A stretch of 64,000 bases of DNA from Nocardioides sp. L-11A (GCA_029961745.1 CP124680.1:992001-1056000); one strand, 5' to 3'; counted from the first letter of the stretch, positions 24,984 to 33,818 are shown. Made by a program: numbers and translations. Notes: generated by a model not told the origin, from the letters alone.

Positions 24984-25986
24984 GCGCGAGCCAGCGTTCG
25001 CGATCGGCGGGGCTGAGCGAGCGGCGCCGGGCGACCGTCGAGGTGTCGACCCACCAGTCCGGCTGCTCGATCGTCCACGCCCGCGTCCCGCTCCCGGCGC
25101 GCTGGTAGGCGCCGTCGAGGCGGTGCTGGAACCGGCGCTGCTCGCCGGCACCACCCATCATCGTCACCACCTCGATGCCGAGGCGCCGGGTGAGCTCCGT
25201 CCGGTCGAGGTCCTGGCTCCGCCGGCGCCCGGCCTCGTGCACGCTGCCGTCGTACTCTCCCGCGACGCCCGCCTCCGGATCGAGCAGGTCCGGCGTGAAG
25301 AGGTGATTGCCGGCCAGGTCGAAGACCGGTCGGTTGCACAGCAGCGCGCGCTCGTGGCGTCGCTGCCAGAACCGCCGCATGACGACCTCCATCGGCGACC
25401 ACACGTTCTCCTCGGCGTGGTCCAGGGCCGCTTCGAGACGCTTCTTCCCGGGCCGGCTGACCAGGAGCGCGGTGTGGGACCGCAGTTCCGCGACGCTGAC
25501 GAGGTCGTCGTACGCCGCCATCTCGATGGCGCGCAGCGCCCCGATCTCGTCGCGAGCCACACGGGCCTCGTAGCTCACTGACCGCACCGGAACGGTGATG
25601 GGCAGGCCGTCGACGACGGTCACGTCACCGGGGAAGAGCCAGTCCTCCGACACGAGGACGCCGCTGCGCCTGCGCTTCGCGTGCCGGTCGCCCACCGCGA
25701 CGGGGACGGGCAGCGGCGTACCGTCGGCGGCGCGGCCCTCGAACCAGCGGGCCCCTTGCCAGTGGAGCGCCGCCCAGCCCGTCGCGGCGCCTCCGTCGGG
25801 CAGCGCGGCGACGGCGTCGACGATCCGCTGCGCGACGGTGTCCGGCGCTCCGGCCGGCCGGTAGCGACCGGGCCCGACCCGGTCCCAGGCCGGCCCGCGG
25901 GCCTGGCCGGGCGTCGGCCCGGTGAGTCCGCGGGGATCGATCCGCGTCGGCGCGACGACGCCCGGCCGGGTGAGGTGCAGGTCCAT
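24946..25986 (-). CDS. AbiEi/DUF559-like protein with a PD-(D/E)XK-type C-terminus
   Basis: 346 residues. The C-terminal part has GEYDGSVHEAGRRRSQDLDR followed by LGIEVVTM, the E-x-D-G-x-x-H pattern of actinobacterial DUF559 (Vsr-like) domains that often follow AbiEi-like N-terminal regions. The N-terminal two thirds (ATGWAALHWQGARWFEG, then GLPITVPVRSVSYEARVA) match such regions too. No partner toxin gene is adjacent, so a defence role is not supported. The last dozen residues, including the stop, are encoded by the family A hairpin, so the original C-terminus was probably replaced. No clear ribosome site before the ATG. Confidence 0.55.
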   Translation of the reverse strand: MDLHLTRPGVVAPTRIDPRGLTGPTPGQARGPAWDRVGPGRYRPAGAPDTVAQRIVDAVAALPDGGAATGWAALHWQGARWFEGRAADGTPLPVPVAVGDRHAKRRRSGVLVSEDWLFPGDVTVVDGLPITVPVRSVSYEARVARDEIGALRAIEMAAYDDLVSVAELRSHTALLVSRPGKKRLEAALDHAEENVWSPMEVVMRRFWQRRHERALLCNRPVFDLAGNHLFTPDLLDPEAGVAGEYDGSVHEAGRRRSQDLDRTELTRRLGIEVVTMMGGAGEQRRFQHRLDGAYQRAGSGTRAWTIEQPDWWVDTSTVARRRSLSPADRERWLAHRRTGQNGREIA

Positions 25987-26039
25987 CCGGAGAGGATCCG
26001 CCGTGGGGCCGATTCGTGCTCGGGCTCATCCACAGGGCT

Positions 26040-26102
26040 CGTCGTACCGGACATTCCGGTCGTGATTCAGGCGAATTCACGACCGGAATGTCCGGTACGA
26101 CG
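26040..26102. repeat. Repeat family A copy 3, 26-bp hairpin after dtd
   Basis: Perfect 26-base arms, 26040-26065 and 26077-26102, with an 11-base loop (TTCAGGCGAAT). It ends one base before the dtd stop codon on the minus strand. Arms read GGACATTCC and GGAATGTCC, where copy 1 has GGACAGAAC and GTTCTGTCC: compensatory differences that keep the stem. Confidence 0.88.
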
Positions 26103-26103
26103 G

Positions 26104-26532
26104 TCAGGGGGAGTCGAGGAGGACCGTGAACGGACCGTCGTTGACGGACCTGACCTCCATGTCGGCGCCGAACACCCCGCGCTCGACGTGCGTCCCGGCG
26201 GCGGACAGCGTGGCGCACACCGCGTCGTAGAGCGGCTCGCTCACCGGTCCCGGCGCGGCCGCGATCCAGGTCGGGCGGCGACCCTTCCGGGCGTCGCCGT
26301 ACAGCGTGAACTGGGAGACGACCAGCACGGGGGCACCGGTCTCGCCGACCGACCTCTCGTCGTCGAGGATCCGCAGGTCGCGGATCTTGCGGGCCATCCA
26401 GGCGACCTCGGCCGCCTCGTCGTCGTGGGTGACGCCGAGATAGACGAGCAGCCCCGGTGCGTCGATCGCGCCGACCACGGCGCCGTCCACTACCACGGAC
26501 GCCGACGACACCCGCTGCAGGACCGCCCGCAC
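26104..26532 (-). CDS. dtd: D-aminoacyl-tRNA deacylase
   Basis: 142 residues, full length for the DTD family. SQFTLYGD and the C-terminal NDGPFT are the two active-site motifs; the protein opens [12 protein letters not shown]. It removes D-amino acids (and Gly) mischarged on tRNAs. GTG start, one base after the DsrE stop, without a visible ribosome site, so probably translated by coupling. Followed immediately by hairpin A3. Confidence 0.92.
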   Translation of the reverse strand: MRAVLQRVSSASVVVDGAVVGAIDAPGLLVYLGVTHDDEAAEVAWMARKIRDLRILDDERSVGETGAPVLVVSQFTLYGDARKGRRPTWIAAAPGPVSEPLYDAVCATLSAAGTHVERGVFGADMEVRSVNDGPFTVLLDSP

Positions 26533-26533
26533 G

Positions 26534-26896
26534 TCAGTAGACCAGCGCCTGGACGCCCTCGCCGAGCGCCTCCTCGACGAACACCGGTGCTCCCGCGATC
26601 CGTACGCCGGGCAGCAGGTCGGCCTCGGTCAGCGAGCGCCGCGCCGCGCACTGCGCGCAGACCGTCACCCGCCCCGCGGCGAGGACGGCGTCGAGGAGGT
26701 CGGGCAGCGGCGTCGCCAGCGGCAGCTCGAACTCGGCGGCCCGCCCGGGGACCGCCAGCCAGGATGCCTCGCCGGTCAGCCAGAGGGACACCGTCACCCC
26801 GGAGACGGCCGCAGCGCCGGCCACGGTGAAACCCTGGTTGCAGCGCTCGGGCTCGTCCGCACCGCAGGTGACCTTCACGACCAGAGAGCGCGACAT
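26534..26896 (-). CDS. DsrE-family protein
   Basis: 120 residues. The pattern [26 protein letters not shown] followed by [23 protein letters not shown] fits DsrE-like sulfur-carrier proteins, with conserved Cys in VCAQCA. Sulfur-relay role by analogy to DsrE/TusD; substrate unknown. Co-oriented and nearly overlapping with dtd. Confidence 0.7.
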   Translation of the reverse strand: MSRSLVVKVTCGADEPERCNQGFTVAGAAAVSGVTVSLWLTGEASWLAVPGRAAEFELPLATPLPDLLDAVLAAGRVTVCAQCAARRSLTEADLLPGVRIAGAPVFVEEALGEGVQALVY

Positions 26897-26980
26897 GCGT
26901 CGAGCCTAGATGAGCGATTCCTGGGGCGTGCGGCCCCCCGAGCGACGTCCGGTGGACGAAGGCGGCCGACCGCCGCCGGA

Positions 26981-28858
26981 TCACGCGGGCTGGGTCGGGG
27001 GCACCTCGGCCGGGGGAGTGGCGGCGGGCAGCGGGATGGCGGCCTCCACCAGGAAGCCGCCGCCGTGCGGACCTGCTCGGAGCCGGCCGCCGTGGAGGCG
27101 GACGCGTTCGCTCAGCCCGGCGAGGCCGAAGCCGGAGCCGGCTGCGGTGGGACCGGCGCGGGTGGCACCGGAGTCCTCGATCCGGATCCGGAGCCGGTCC
27201 TCGTCGTGGGAGAGGGTGACGGTGACGGCGGCGCCGGGAGCGTGCCGGGCGGCGTTGGTCAGCGCCTCCTGCACGATGCGGTGCGCGGTGGTCGCCACCT
27301 CGGGGTCCGCCGGCAACTCGCCGGTGATGCTGATCCGCAGGCCGGTGCCCGCCAGTCGCTCGGCCACGGCGACGAGTTCGCCGGACCCGAGGGCGAGCGG
27401 CGCGTCGTCGAGCATCGCGTCGAGGTGGGTGAGCTCGGTGAGCGCCTGCTCGCCGGCGTGCAGGGCGTTGTCGATGGCGGAGCGCGCTCGGTCCGGGTTG
27501 CGGCCCGCGAGCACGGCCGCCGCCCGGGCCTGGAGCACCATCGCTCCCACGGCGTGGCTGGTGATGTCGTGCAGCTCGCGGGCGATCCGCAGCCGCTCGG
27601 AGGCGACGGCATGGTCGAGGCTGGCCTGCAGCTGGGTCTGCGCATCGCGGATGCGGCGGTCGATCTGGTGGTGGGTACGCCGCCGGACGGTTCCGGCCAG
27701 GGCGGCGCCGTACGCGAGAATGCCGACACAGAAGGGGATCACCGACAGGGTCAGCGAGGTGTGACTCAGCGCGGAGAGGGTGACGGTGAGCACCAGTGCG
27801 GCCGGCGCGAGCGCCGTCGCCGCGCCCTGCCGGTCCCGGAGCGAGCCGACGGTCCAGGCCAGCAGGGCCAGCGTGGCCATCTCGCTGCCGCCGTGGGGGA
27901 GGGCGACGTCGAGGACCCAGGCGAGCGCGAGCGGCACCGCGCAGGCCAGCGTGGCCGTCACCGGCGCGGCTCGCCGCGCGGCGAGGGTGAGCGGGATCAG
28001 GACCGCCAGCGCGAGGGCGAGGGTGCTCGCGTCGGCCAGCATCGCCTCGCCGAGGCCGAGCAGGGCCAGGGCGACGCCGAGCAGGGCGTCACTCGACCGC
28101 AGCCGGCTCGCACCGGCGTCGGGCTCGTCCCGGGCGGCGTGTCCCGGTCCGGCTTCGCGGCGCGTCTCGGCGGGCGCCGCCGGGGAGCGCAGCAGGCCGA
28201 GGACCCGGCGCAGGTCCGCGACCGCCGTCTCGCCGCGGGTGCCGACCCGTTCCAGCAGGTCGCGGTCGAGGGTCGCGGCGGCGCGGGCGGTGTCGGCGTG
28301 CATCGCGCGGACGGCGTCGCCGACCACCCGCAGGGAGTTGGCCAGGATCAGCGTCCGCTCCCGCTCCACGACGGCTGCGGTGAGGCTCGCGTGGTCGCGC
28401 TCCTCGAGGTCCTGGGCGATCGTCCGCCGGGCCTGCACCTGGGTGGCGCCCTCGGCCGCGACGCGGCCGACGAGCCAGGTGCCGGTGAACAGGAGCATGC
28501 CGATCACGGCGCGGACCGCCTCCAGTCCCGTCCCGGCGATGACGGCGATGAAGGCGGCGAGCACCGCGAGACCGGGCCACGGAGCGACCCGGCGTCCGGT
28601 CAGGTACAGGCAGGCCAGGGCCGGCAGCAGGCCGGCCGCGTTCTCCGCGGGCGCGCCCAGCAGGAGTCCGAGCGCCTGGGTGCAGCCGACCACGGCCGCG
28701 CCGGCGAGCGGGTATCGGGCCGCACACAGGCCGCCGACGGCGAACCCCGCCGGGAGCACCCAGAGCAGCGGCTGCGCGACCTGCGCCAGGAAGATGGCCG
28801 ACCAACCGCCGAACGCCGACGCCAGGCCCACCGCGTCGAGGGTCGGGCGCCACTGCAT
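26981..28858 (-). CDS. NarL-type histidine kinase with duplicated, partly degenerate sensor half
   Basis: 625 residues, longer than usual. The N-terminal half has a membrane block (about 1-130) and a region that looks like a HisKA_3 dimerisation helix (VVERERTLILANSLRVVGDA) in which the phospho-acceptor His is missing. A second membrane block (about 255-385) follows, then an intact helix ERLRIARELHDITSHAVGAM with the His, the N box (EALTNAARHAPG) and G box (GSGFGLAGL). So two kinase-like units are fused and only the second is complete. No response regulator is adjacent. The first half may act as an input or dimer module. Confidence 0.8.
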   Translation of the reverse strand: MQWRPTLDAVGLASAFGGWSAIFLAQVAQPLLWVLPAGFAVGGLCAARYPLAGAAVVGCTQALGLLLGAPAENAAGLLPALACLYLTGRRVAPWPGLAVLAAFIAVIAGTGLEAVRAVIGMLLFTGTWLVGRVAAEGATQVQARRTIAQDLEERDHASLTAAVVERERTLILANSLRVVGDAVRAMHADTARAAATLDRDLLERVGTRGETAVADLRRVLGLLRSPAAPAETRREAGPGHAARDEPDAGASRLRSSDALLGVALALLGLGEAMLADASTLALALAVLIPLTLAARRAAPVTATLACAVPLALAWVLDVALPHGGSEMATLALLAWTVGSLRDRQGAATALAPAALVLTVTLSALSHTSLTLSVIPFCVGILAYGAALAGTVRRRTHHQIDRRIRDAQTQLQASLDHAVASERLRIARELHDITSHAVGAMVLQARAAAVLAGRNPDRARSAIDNALHAGEQALTELTHLDAMLDDAPLALGSGELVAVAERLAGTGLRISITGELPADPEVATTAHRIVQEALTNAARHAPGAAVTVTLSHDEDRLRIRIEDSGATRAGPTAAGSGFGLAGLSERVRLHGGRLRAGPHGGGFLVEAAIPLPAATPPAEVPPTQPA

Positions 28859-28933
28859 CCGCGCATGCTAGATCGTCGGGCGCTCCCGTGACAGGTTGCG
28901 CCGGCAGCCGCTGACGTCCGCGCGGAGCCCAAC

Positions 28934-28939
28934 TAGACT
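28934..28939 (+). promoter_or_regulatory. -10 box, leaderless, nitrobindin operon
   Basis: TAGACT ends eight bases before the GTG at 28948. Confidence 0.5.
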
Positions 28940-28947
28940 TGGCCCTC

Positions 28948-29442
28948 GTGGCCTTCGAACTCCCCGACAACCTGCACCCCAACTGTGGTCCCATCGCGTG
29001 GCTGCTCGGCACCTGGCGGGGCAACGGCCACGGCGACTACCCCACCATCGACAAGTTCCAGTTCGGCCAGGAGCTGATCTTCACCCACGACGGACGGCCG
29101 TTCTTCCACTACATGGCGCGCGCCTGGATCGTCGACGAGCAGGGCGAGAAGGTCCGGGACGCCGCCATCGAGACCGGCTTCATCCGCGGGGTCGGCGACG
29201 GGAGGTTCGAGATCCTGCTGACCCACAACACGGGGATCGCGGAGATCTGGCACGGCGAGGCCGACAACGGCAAGTTCGAATGGACCACCGACGCCGTCGC
29301 GCGCACCGAGACCGCCAAGGAGTACGCCGCCGGCAAGCGCCTCTACGGCAACGTCGAGGGCGACCTGCTCTACGCCTTCGACATGGCCGCGATGGGCCAG
29401 GCCCTGCAGCCGCACCTGTGGGCGAGGCTCAAGCGTGCCTGA
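28948..29442 (+). CDS. Nitrobindin (heme-binding beta barrel, peroxynitrite isomerase family)
   Basis: 164 residues. LLGTWRGNGHGDYPTI holds the GxWxGxG motif, and the His in LQPHLWARLKR at the C-terminus is the expected heme ligand. Mycobacterial relatives convert peroxynitrite to nitrate. GTG at 28948 sits eight bases after TAGACT, so the mRNA is probably leaderless; an in-frame TTG at 28939 would overlap the -10 box. Overlaps fur by eight bases, first of a four-gene operon. Confidence 0.85.
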   Translation: MAFELPDNLHPNCGPIAWLLGTWRGNGHGDYPTIDKFQFGQELIFTHDGRPFFHYMARAWIVDEQGEKVRDAAIETGFIRGVGDGRFEILLTHNTGIAEIWHGEADNGKFEWTTDAVARTETAKEYAAGKRLYGNVEGDLLYAFDMAAMGQALQPHLWARLKRA

Positions 29443-29878
29443 CGACCACGATCACGATCACGACCCCGACTGGCGCGCGGCGCTGCGTGAGAAGGGCTAC
29501 CGGCTGACGCCCCAGCGGGAGCTGATCCTCGGTGCGGTCGACGCGCTCGGTCACGCGACGCCCGACGAGGTCCTGGCCCACGTCCAGCAGACCGTGAGCA
29601 CGGTCAACCCTTCCACGGTCTACCGGACCCTGGAGGTGCTCGAGGAGCTGGGCCTGATCCGCCACGCCCATCTCAGCGACCGCTCCCCGACGTACCACTC
29701 GACGCGGGGGCACGTGCACTTCCACCTGGTGTGCCGGGGCTGCGGCGACATCATCTCCGTCGACGCCGCGGAGGCGGCGCCGTTCGTCGCGATCCTCGCC
29801 GACCGGGGGTTCACGCCGGACCTCGGTCACCTCACCGTCTTCGGGCGCTGCGCCCGGTGCGAAGGAGAGACCGGATGA
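29435..29878 (+). CDS. Fur-family metal-dependent repressor
   Basis: 147 residues. Winged-helix N-terminus (GYRLTPQRELIL, VNPSTVYRTLEVL) and C-terminal metal domain with HVHFHLVCRGCG and CARCEG, two CxxC zinc motifs. The N-terminus is His/Asp-rich (PDDHDHDHDPDW), perhaps an extra metal site. Whether it senses Fe, Zn or Mn cannot be told, but the pattern fits Zur/FurB at least as well as Fur. GTG start within nitrobindin. Confidence 0.88.
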   Translation: MPDDHDHDHDPDWRAALREKGYRLTPQRELILGAVDALGHATPDEVLAHVQQTVSTVNPSTVYRTLEVLEELGLIRHAHLSDRSPTYHSTRGHVHFHLVCRGCGDIISVDAAEAAPFVAILADRGFTPDLGHLTVFGRCARCEGETG

Positions 29879-30342
29879 CCACCGTGCTGACCTACGGCAC
29901 CTTCGACCTGTTCCACATCGGCCACCTCCGGCTCATCGAGCGTCTCGCCGACATGGGGGACCGGCTGATCGTGGGCGTCTCGACCGACGAGTTCAACGCC
30001 GGCAAGGGCAAGCGCTCGGTCGTGTCGTACGACGACCGGGCGGCCATCGTCTCCGCGATCAAGGGGGTCGACCTGGTCGTCCCCGAGCGGTCGTGGGAGC
30101 AGAAGCGCGCCGACATCGTCGAGCACGGCGTCGACCTGTTCGTGATGGGCGACGACTGGGCCGGGAAGTTCGACGAGCTGTCCGACGTTTGCGAGGTGAG
30201 GTACCTGCCACGCACCTCGGGTGTGTCGAGCACCGAGATCAAGGAGATGCTCCGCACGCTCGACCCGGCACACATCGAGGAGATGCAGACAGCCCTCGGC
30301 ACCCTGACCCGCCTCCTCGAGCACTACCGGGACCTGACATGA
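29875..30342 (+). CDS. Cytidylyltransferase family protein (TagD-like)
   Basis: 155 residues. GTFDLFHIGHL carries the HxGH nucleotide motif and RTSGVSSTEI corresponds to the RTxGISTT motif of glycerol-3-phosphate cytidylyltransferases. Length is slightly above TagD (about 130). It would make a CDP-alcohol for teichoic acid or another polymer. ATGA overlap with fur; ribosome site GAAGGAGAG. Confidence 0.8.
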   Translation: MTTVLTYGTFDLFHIGHLRLIERLADMGDRLIVGVSTDEFNAGKGKRSVVSYDDRAAIVSAIKGVDLVVPERSWEQKRADIVEHGVDLFVMGDDWAGKFDELSDVCEVRYLPRTSGVSSTEIKEMLRTLDPAHIEEMQTALGTLTRLLEHYRDLT

Positions 30343-31328
30343 GCACCGATCTGCGCACCAGCCCCCTCCTCGCCCTCCCCGGCGCCGTCGCCGGCGAGGG
30401 CATCGACGCCGGCGTGGCCGCCCACTACGGCAGCCTGTACGGCGAGCAGCGGGCCCTGGCGGCCGGCGAGGGCTTCGTCGACCTCTCGCACCGCGACGTC
30501 ATCCGGGTCAGCGGCCCCGACCGGCTGAGCTGGCTGCACTCGATGACGACCCAGTACTTCGAGGGCCTGGAGCCCGGCCGCTGGACCTCCGCCCTCCTGC
30601 TCGACGCCCAGGGCCGGGTCGAGCACGCCTTCTCGGGCGTCGACGACGGCGAGGCGTTCACCGCCCACACCGAGCCGGGCAGGGCGGCCGCGCTGCTCGA
30701 CTTCCTCGACCGGATGCGGTTCATGCTCCGGGTCGAGGTCGCCGACGTGACCGCCGAGCTCGCCGTGGCCTGGCGGCCGGCAGCCGCCGGTGGCAAGCAC
30801 GACCTGGTGCCGCGCGAGCAGTTGGCGTCGTACGCCGAGGCGGCGGGTCCGGCCGCCGGACTGTGGGCCTACGAGGCGCTGCGCATCGCCCGGGGCGAGC
30901 CGCGCCTGGGCCTCGACACCGACGAGCGGACGATCCCCAACGAGGTCGGCTGGCTGGCCCTCACCGCCGACCCGGACCAGGCCTGGCTGCCCGCCGTCCA
31001 TCTCGACAAGGGCTGCTACCGCGGTCAGGAGACGGTCGCCCGGGTGCACAACCTGGGCCGTCCGCCGCGCCGGCTCACCCTGCTCCACCTCGACGGCTCC
31101 GAGAACCGGCTGCCCGCCCGTGGCACGGAGGTGCTGCCCGAGGGCGCTGGCCGGGCGGTCGGCGTCGTCGGCTCGTCGGCGCGCCACCACGAGCTCGGCC
31201 CGATCGCCCTCGCCCTGGTCAAGCGCAACACCGACGTGGCCGCCCCGCTGGTCGTCGACGGCCTGCCCGCCGCCCAGGAGGTCCTCGTCGACCCCGAGAT
31301 CGGACTGCACTTCCGCCCCCAGCGCTGA
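30339..31328 (+). CDS. ygfZ: YgfZ/GcvT-like folate-binding protein for Fe-S maintenance
   Basis: 329 residues. KGCYRGQETVARVHNLG is the YgfZ signature. The GcvT-like fold binds tetrahydrofolate and helps repair or assemble certain Fe-S proteins. ATGA overlap with the upstream gene; last of the operon. Terminated by repeat family B copy 1. Confidence 0.88.
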   Translation: MSTDLRTSPLLALPGAVAGEGIDAGVAAHYGSLYGEQRALAAGEGFVDLSHRDVIRVSGPDRLSWLHSMTTQYFEGLEPGRWTSALLLDAQGRVEHAFSGVDDGEAFTAHTEPGRAAALLDFLDRMRFMLRVEVADVTAELAVAWRPAAAGGKHDLVPREQLASYAEAAGPAAGLWAYEALRIARGEPRLGLDTDERTIPNEVGWLALTADPDQAWLPAVHLDKGCYRGQETVARVHNLGRPPRRLTLLHLDGSENRLPARGTEVLPEGAGRAVGVVGSSARHHELGPIALALVKRNTDVAAPLVVDGLPAAQEVLVDPEIGLHFRPQR

Positions 31329-31335
31329 CCCGCCG

Positions 31336-31371
31336 CGGACTCGACCCGCACAACGGACTCGACCCGCACAC
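31336..31371. repeat. Tandem 18-base direct repeat before hairpin B1
   Basis: CGGACTCGACCCGCACAA at 31336-31353 and again at 31354-31371 with one difference. Both contain CGACCCG, also the arm of the hairpin that follows, so alternative pairings are possible. Confidence 0.8.
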
Positions 31372-31373
31372 AA

Positions 31374-31440
31374 CGCATCGACCCGTCGCGTTCAAACGCG
31401 ACGGGTCGATGCGATCTGGGCGTTCAGATGCGCCGGGTCG
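31374..31440. repeat. Repeat family B copy 1, hairpin between ygfZ and cysN
   Basis: Stem of 18 or 19 bases at 31374-31413 with a tight TTCAAA-containing loop, followed by a conserved trailer GGGCGTTCAGATGCGCCGGG. It lies between two convergent genes, 46 bases after the ygfZ stop and 5 before the cysN stop. Shares loop, arms and trailer with the copy at 44635. Confidence 0.88.
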
Positions 31441-31444
31441 GTGG

Positions 31445-32704
31445 TCAGCCGTTGATCATGCCGGCGCCGACGGTCACGCCGGTCGCCTCGTCGATCAGCA
31501 CGAACGAGCCGGTGGTGCGGTTCTTGGAGTACGGGTCGCACAGCAGCGGCACGGTGGTGCGCAGGGTGACCCGGCCGATCTCGTTGACGCCGAGCTCGTT
31601 GGTGCCCTGGTCGCGGTGCAGCGTGTTGACGTCGAGGCGGTACTGGATGTCCTTCACCAGCGCGCGGCCCGTGCGGGTCGTGTGCTTGATCGCCAGCTTC
31701 TGCCGCGGCTGCAGCGGGGTGGTGGTCATCCAGCAGATCATCGCGTCGATGTCCTGGCTGGGCGACGGGGCGTTCTTGACCCGGGCGATCATGTCGCCGC
31801 GGGACACGTCCACGTCGTCCTCGAGGTGGACGGTGACGCTCATCGGCGGGAACGCCTCGGTGATCTCGGTGTCGAAGAGGTCGATCTTGGCGATCTTCGA
31901 CGTCATGCCCGAGGGGAGGACGACGACCTCGTCGCCCGGCTTGAGGACGCCCCCGGCCACCTGCCCGGCGTACCCGCGGTAGTCGTGGAACTCGTCGGAC
32001 TTCGGCCGGATGACGTACTGGACCGGGAAGCGGGCGTCGATCAGGTCGCGGTCGGAGGCGACGTGGACGTGCTCGAGGTGGTGCATGAGCGTGGGGCCGG
32101 AGTACCACGGCATGTTCTCGGAGCGGGTCACCACGTTGTCGCCCTGCAGCGCCGAGATCGGGATGACCTCGAGATCGGGGACGTTCAGCTTGGTCGCGAA
32201 CTGGGTGAACTCGGCGTAGATCTTCTCGTAGATCGCCTGGTCGAAGCCGACCAGGTCCATCTTGTTCACGGCCAGCACGAGGTGCGGGACGCGGAGCAGG
32301 GAGAGGATCACCGCGTGCCGGCGGGACTGCTCGGTGAGGCCCTGGCGGGCGTCGACCAGCACCAGGCCGAGGTCGGCGGTGGAGGCGCCGGTGACCATGT
32401 TCCGGGTGTACTGCACGTGCCCGGGGGTGTCGGCGATGATGAACTTGCGGTTGGGTGTCGCGAAGTAGCGATAGGCCACGTCGATGGTGATGCCCTGCTC
32501 GCGCTCGGAGCGCAGGCCGTCGGTCAGCAGCGCGAGGTCGGTGTAGTCGTATCCCTTCGCCTCGCTGGTGGCCTCGACCGCCTCGAGCTGGTCCTCGAAG
32601 ATCGACTTCGAGTCGAGCAGCAGGCGGCCGATGAGGGTGGACTTGCCGTCGTCGACGGAGCCGGCGGTGGCGAAGCGCAGGAGGTCCATGTTGGTCGCGG
32701 ACAT
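31445..32704 (-). CDS. cysN: Sulfate adenylyltransferase subunit 1 (GTPase)
   Basis: 419 residues. EF-Tu-like GTPase with GSVDDGKST (P-loop), DTPGH and NKMD motifs intact. It drives CysD to make APS from sulfate and ATP. The length and end (VTVGAGMING) show no fused APS kinase, in line with a separate kinase domain at 41011. ATG overlaps the cysD stop. Confidence 0.93.
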   Translation of the reverse strand: MSATNMDLLRFATAGSVDDGKSTLIGRLLLDSKSIFEDQLEAVEATSEAKGYDYTDLALLTDGLRSEREQGITIDVAYRYFATPNRKFIIADTPGHVQYTRNMVTGASTADLGLVLVDARQGLTEQSRRHAVILSLLRVPHLVLAVNKMDLVGFDQAIYEKIYAEFTQFATKLNVPDLEVIPISALQGDNVVTRSENMPWYSGPTLMHHLEHVHVASDRDLIDARFPVQYVIRPKSDEFHDYRGYAGQVAGGVLKPGDEVVVLPSGMTSKIAKIDLFDTEITEAFPPMSVTVHLEDDVDVSRGDMIARVKNAPSPSQDIDAMICWMTTTPLQPRQKLAIKHTTRTGRALVKDIQYRLDVNTLHRDQGTNELGVNEIGRVTLRTTVPLLCDPYSKNRTTGSFVLIDEATGVTVGAGMING

Positions 32705-33618
32705 CAGAAGTAGCCCTCCTTCTTGCGGTCCTCCATGGCGGCCTCGGAGAACCGGTCGTCACCGCGGGTCGCGCCGCGCTCGGTGACCCGGGCGACCGCG
32801 ACCTCCTCGATGATCTCGGGGATCGTGCTGGCGGCGGACTCCACGCAGCCGGTCAGGGTCAGGTCGCCGACGGTGCGGAACCGGACGGTGCGCTCCTCGG
32901 CGACCTCGCCGTCGCGCAGCGGGTTGTGCTCGCTCTCGGTCAGCAGCATGCCGTCGCGCTGGAACACGCGGCGCTGGTGCGAGAAGTAGATGCTGGGGAT
33001 CTCGATGCCCTCACGGCCGATGTAGTCCCAGATGTCGAGCTCGGTCCAGTTGGAGATCGGGAAGATCCGCATGTGCTCGCCCTCGTGCAGGCGGCCGTTG
33101 TAGAGGCTCCACAGCTCGGGGCGCTGGTTCTTGGGGTCCCACTGGCCGAACTCGTCGCGGTGGGAGTAGACGCGCTCCTTGGCGCGGGCCTTCTCCTCGT
33201 CGCGGCGGCCGCCGCCGAAGGCGGCGGTGAAGCCGTTCTCCTCGATGGCGTTGAGCAGGGTGCCGATCTGCAGGCGGTTGCGCGAGGTCTTGCCGTCGTC
33301 GACGACGATGCCGTCCTTGATGGCCTGCTCGACGCTGGCCACGATCAGCTTCACCCCGAGGCGGTCGACCCAGTTGTCGCGGGTGGCGAGGACCTCCGGG
33401 AAGTCGTAGCCGGTGTCGACCTGCAGCACCGGGAACGGGATCTTCGCGGGGTAGAACGCCTTCTCCGCGAGGCGCATCATCACGATGGAGTCCTTGCCGC
33501 CGGAGAACATCAGCACCGGCTTCTCGAACTCGGCCGCGACCTCGCGGAAGATGTGGATCGACTCCGCCTCCAGCTGGTCCAGCTGGCTGAGGCGGTAGTC
33601 GCTGTGCGTCTGAGTCAT
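32704..33618 (-). CDS. cysD: Sulfate adenylyltransferase subunit 2
   Basis: 304 residues. PP-loop SGGKDSIVM and GGGRRDEEKARAKER are characteristic. Forms the catalytic ATP sulfurylase with CysN. ATG with AGGACAGG upstream. The roughly 200-base upstream region is shared with the divergent glycosyltransferase; no Cys-rich leader peptide was seen there, unlike in front of cysA. Confidence 0.93.
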   Translation of the reverse strand: MTQTHSDYRLSQLDQLEAESIHIFREVAAEFEKPVLMFSGGKDSIVMMRLAEKAFYPAKIPFPVLQVDTGYDFPEVLATRDNWVDRLGVKLIVASVEQAIKDGIVVDDGKTSRNRLQIGTLLNAIEENGFTAAFGGGRRDEEKARAKERVYSHRDEFGQWDPKNQRPELWSLYNGRLHEGEHMRIFPISNWTELDIWDYIGREGIEIPSIYFSHQRRVFQRDGMLLTESEHNPLRDGEVAEERTVRFRTVGDLTLTGCVESAASTIPEIIEEVAVARVTERGATRGDDRFSEAAMEDRKKEGYF

Positions 33619-33692
33619 GCCTGGGCGACCTGTCCTTTCGGGGGTTCCACTGCCTTCAGGGCCCGCTCATCGTGCCATGGCGGACGGGGTAC

Positions 33693-33711
33693 GGCGGCAT
33701 TCGTGGCCGCC
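33693..33711. other. Small hairpin in the cysD/glycosyltransferase divergent region
   Basis: GGCGGC, seven-base loop, GCCGCC, about 75-93 bases upstream of cysD. The 200-base divergent region holds no gene. A possible leader structure only; no riboswitch family recognised. Confidence 0.3.
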
Positions 33712-33818
33712 TCTCAGACAAATCGACGAGTTTGCCGCGGAGTCGTCCCCCTCGGTACGCCGAAAGCGCCTGCGCCGGGGTCGTGCCGTCACTACGATCC
33801 GCGCGTGGGGATCCGCGC

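Noticed and set aside
24946..25986. Abi toxin-antitoxin system.
   Set aside because: Only the AbiEi/DUF559-like protein is present, without an AbiEii-type nucleotidyltransferase toxin.
18697..26102. Family A hairpins as terminal repeats of a transposon.
   Set aside because: There is no transposase between copies, and each copy is a full hairpin; the enclosed DNA does not behave as one element.
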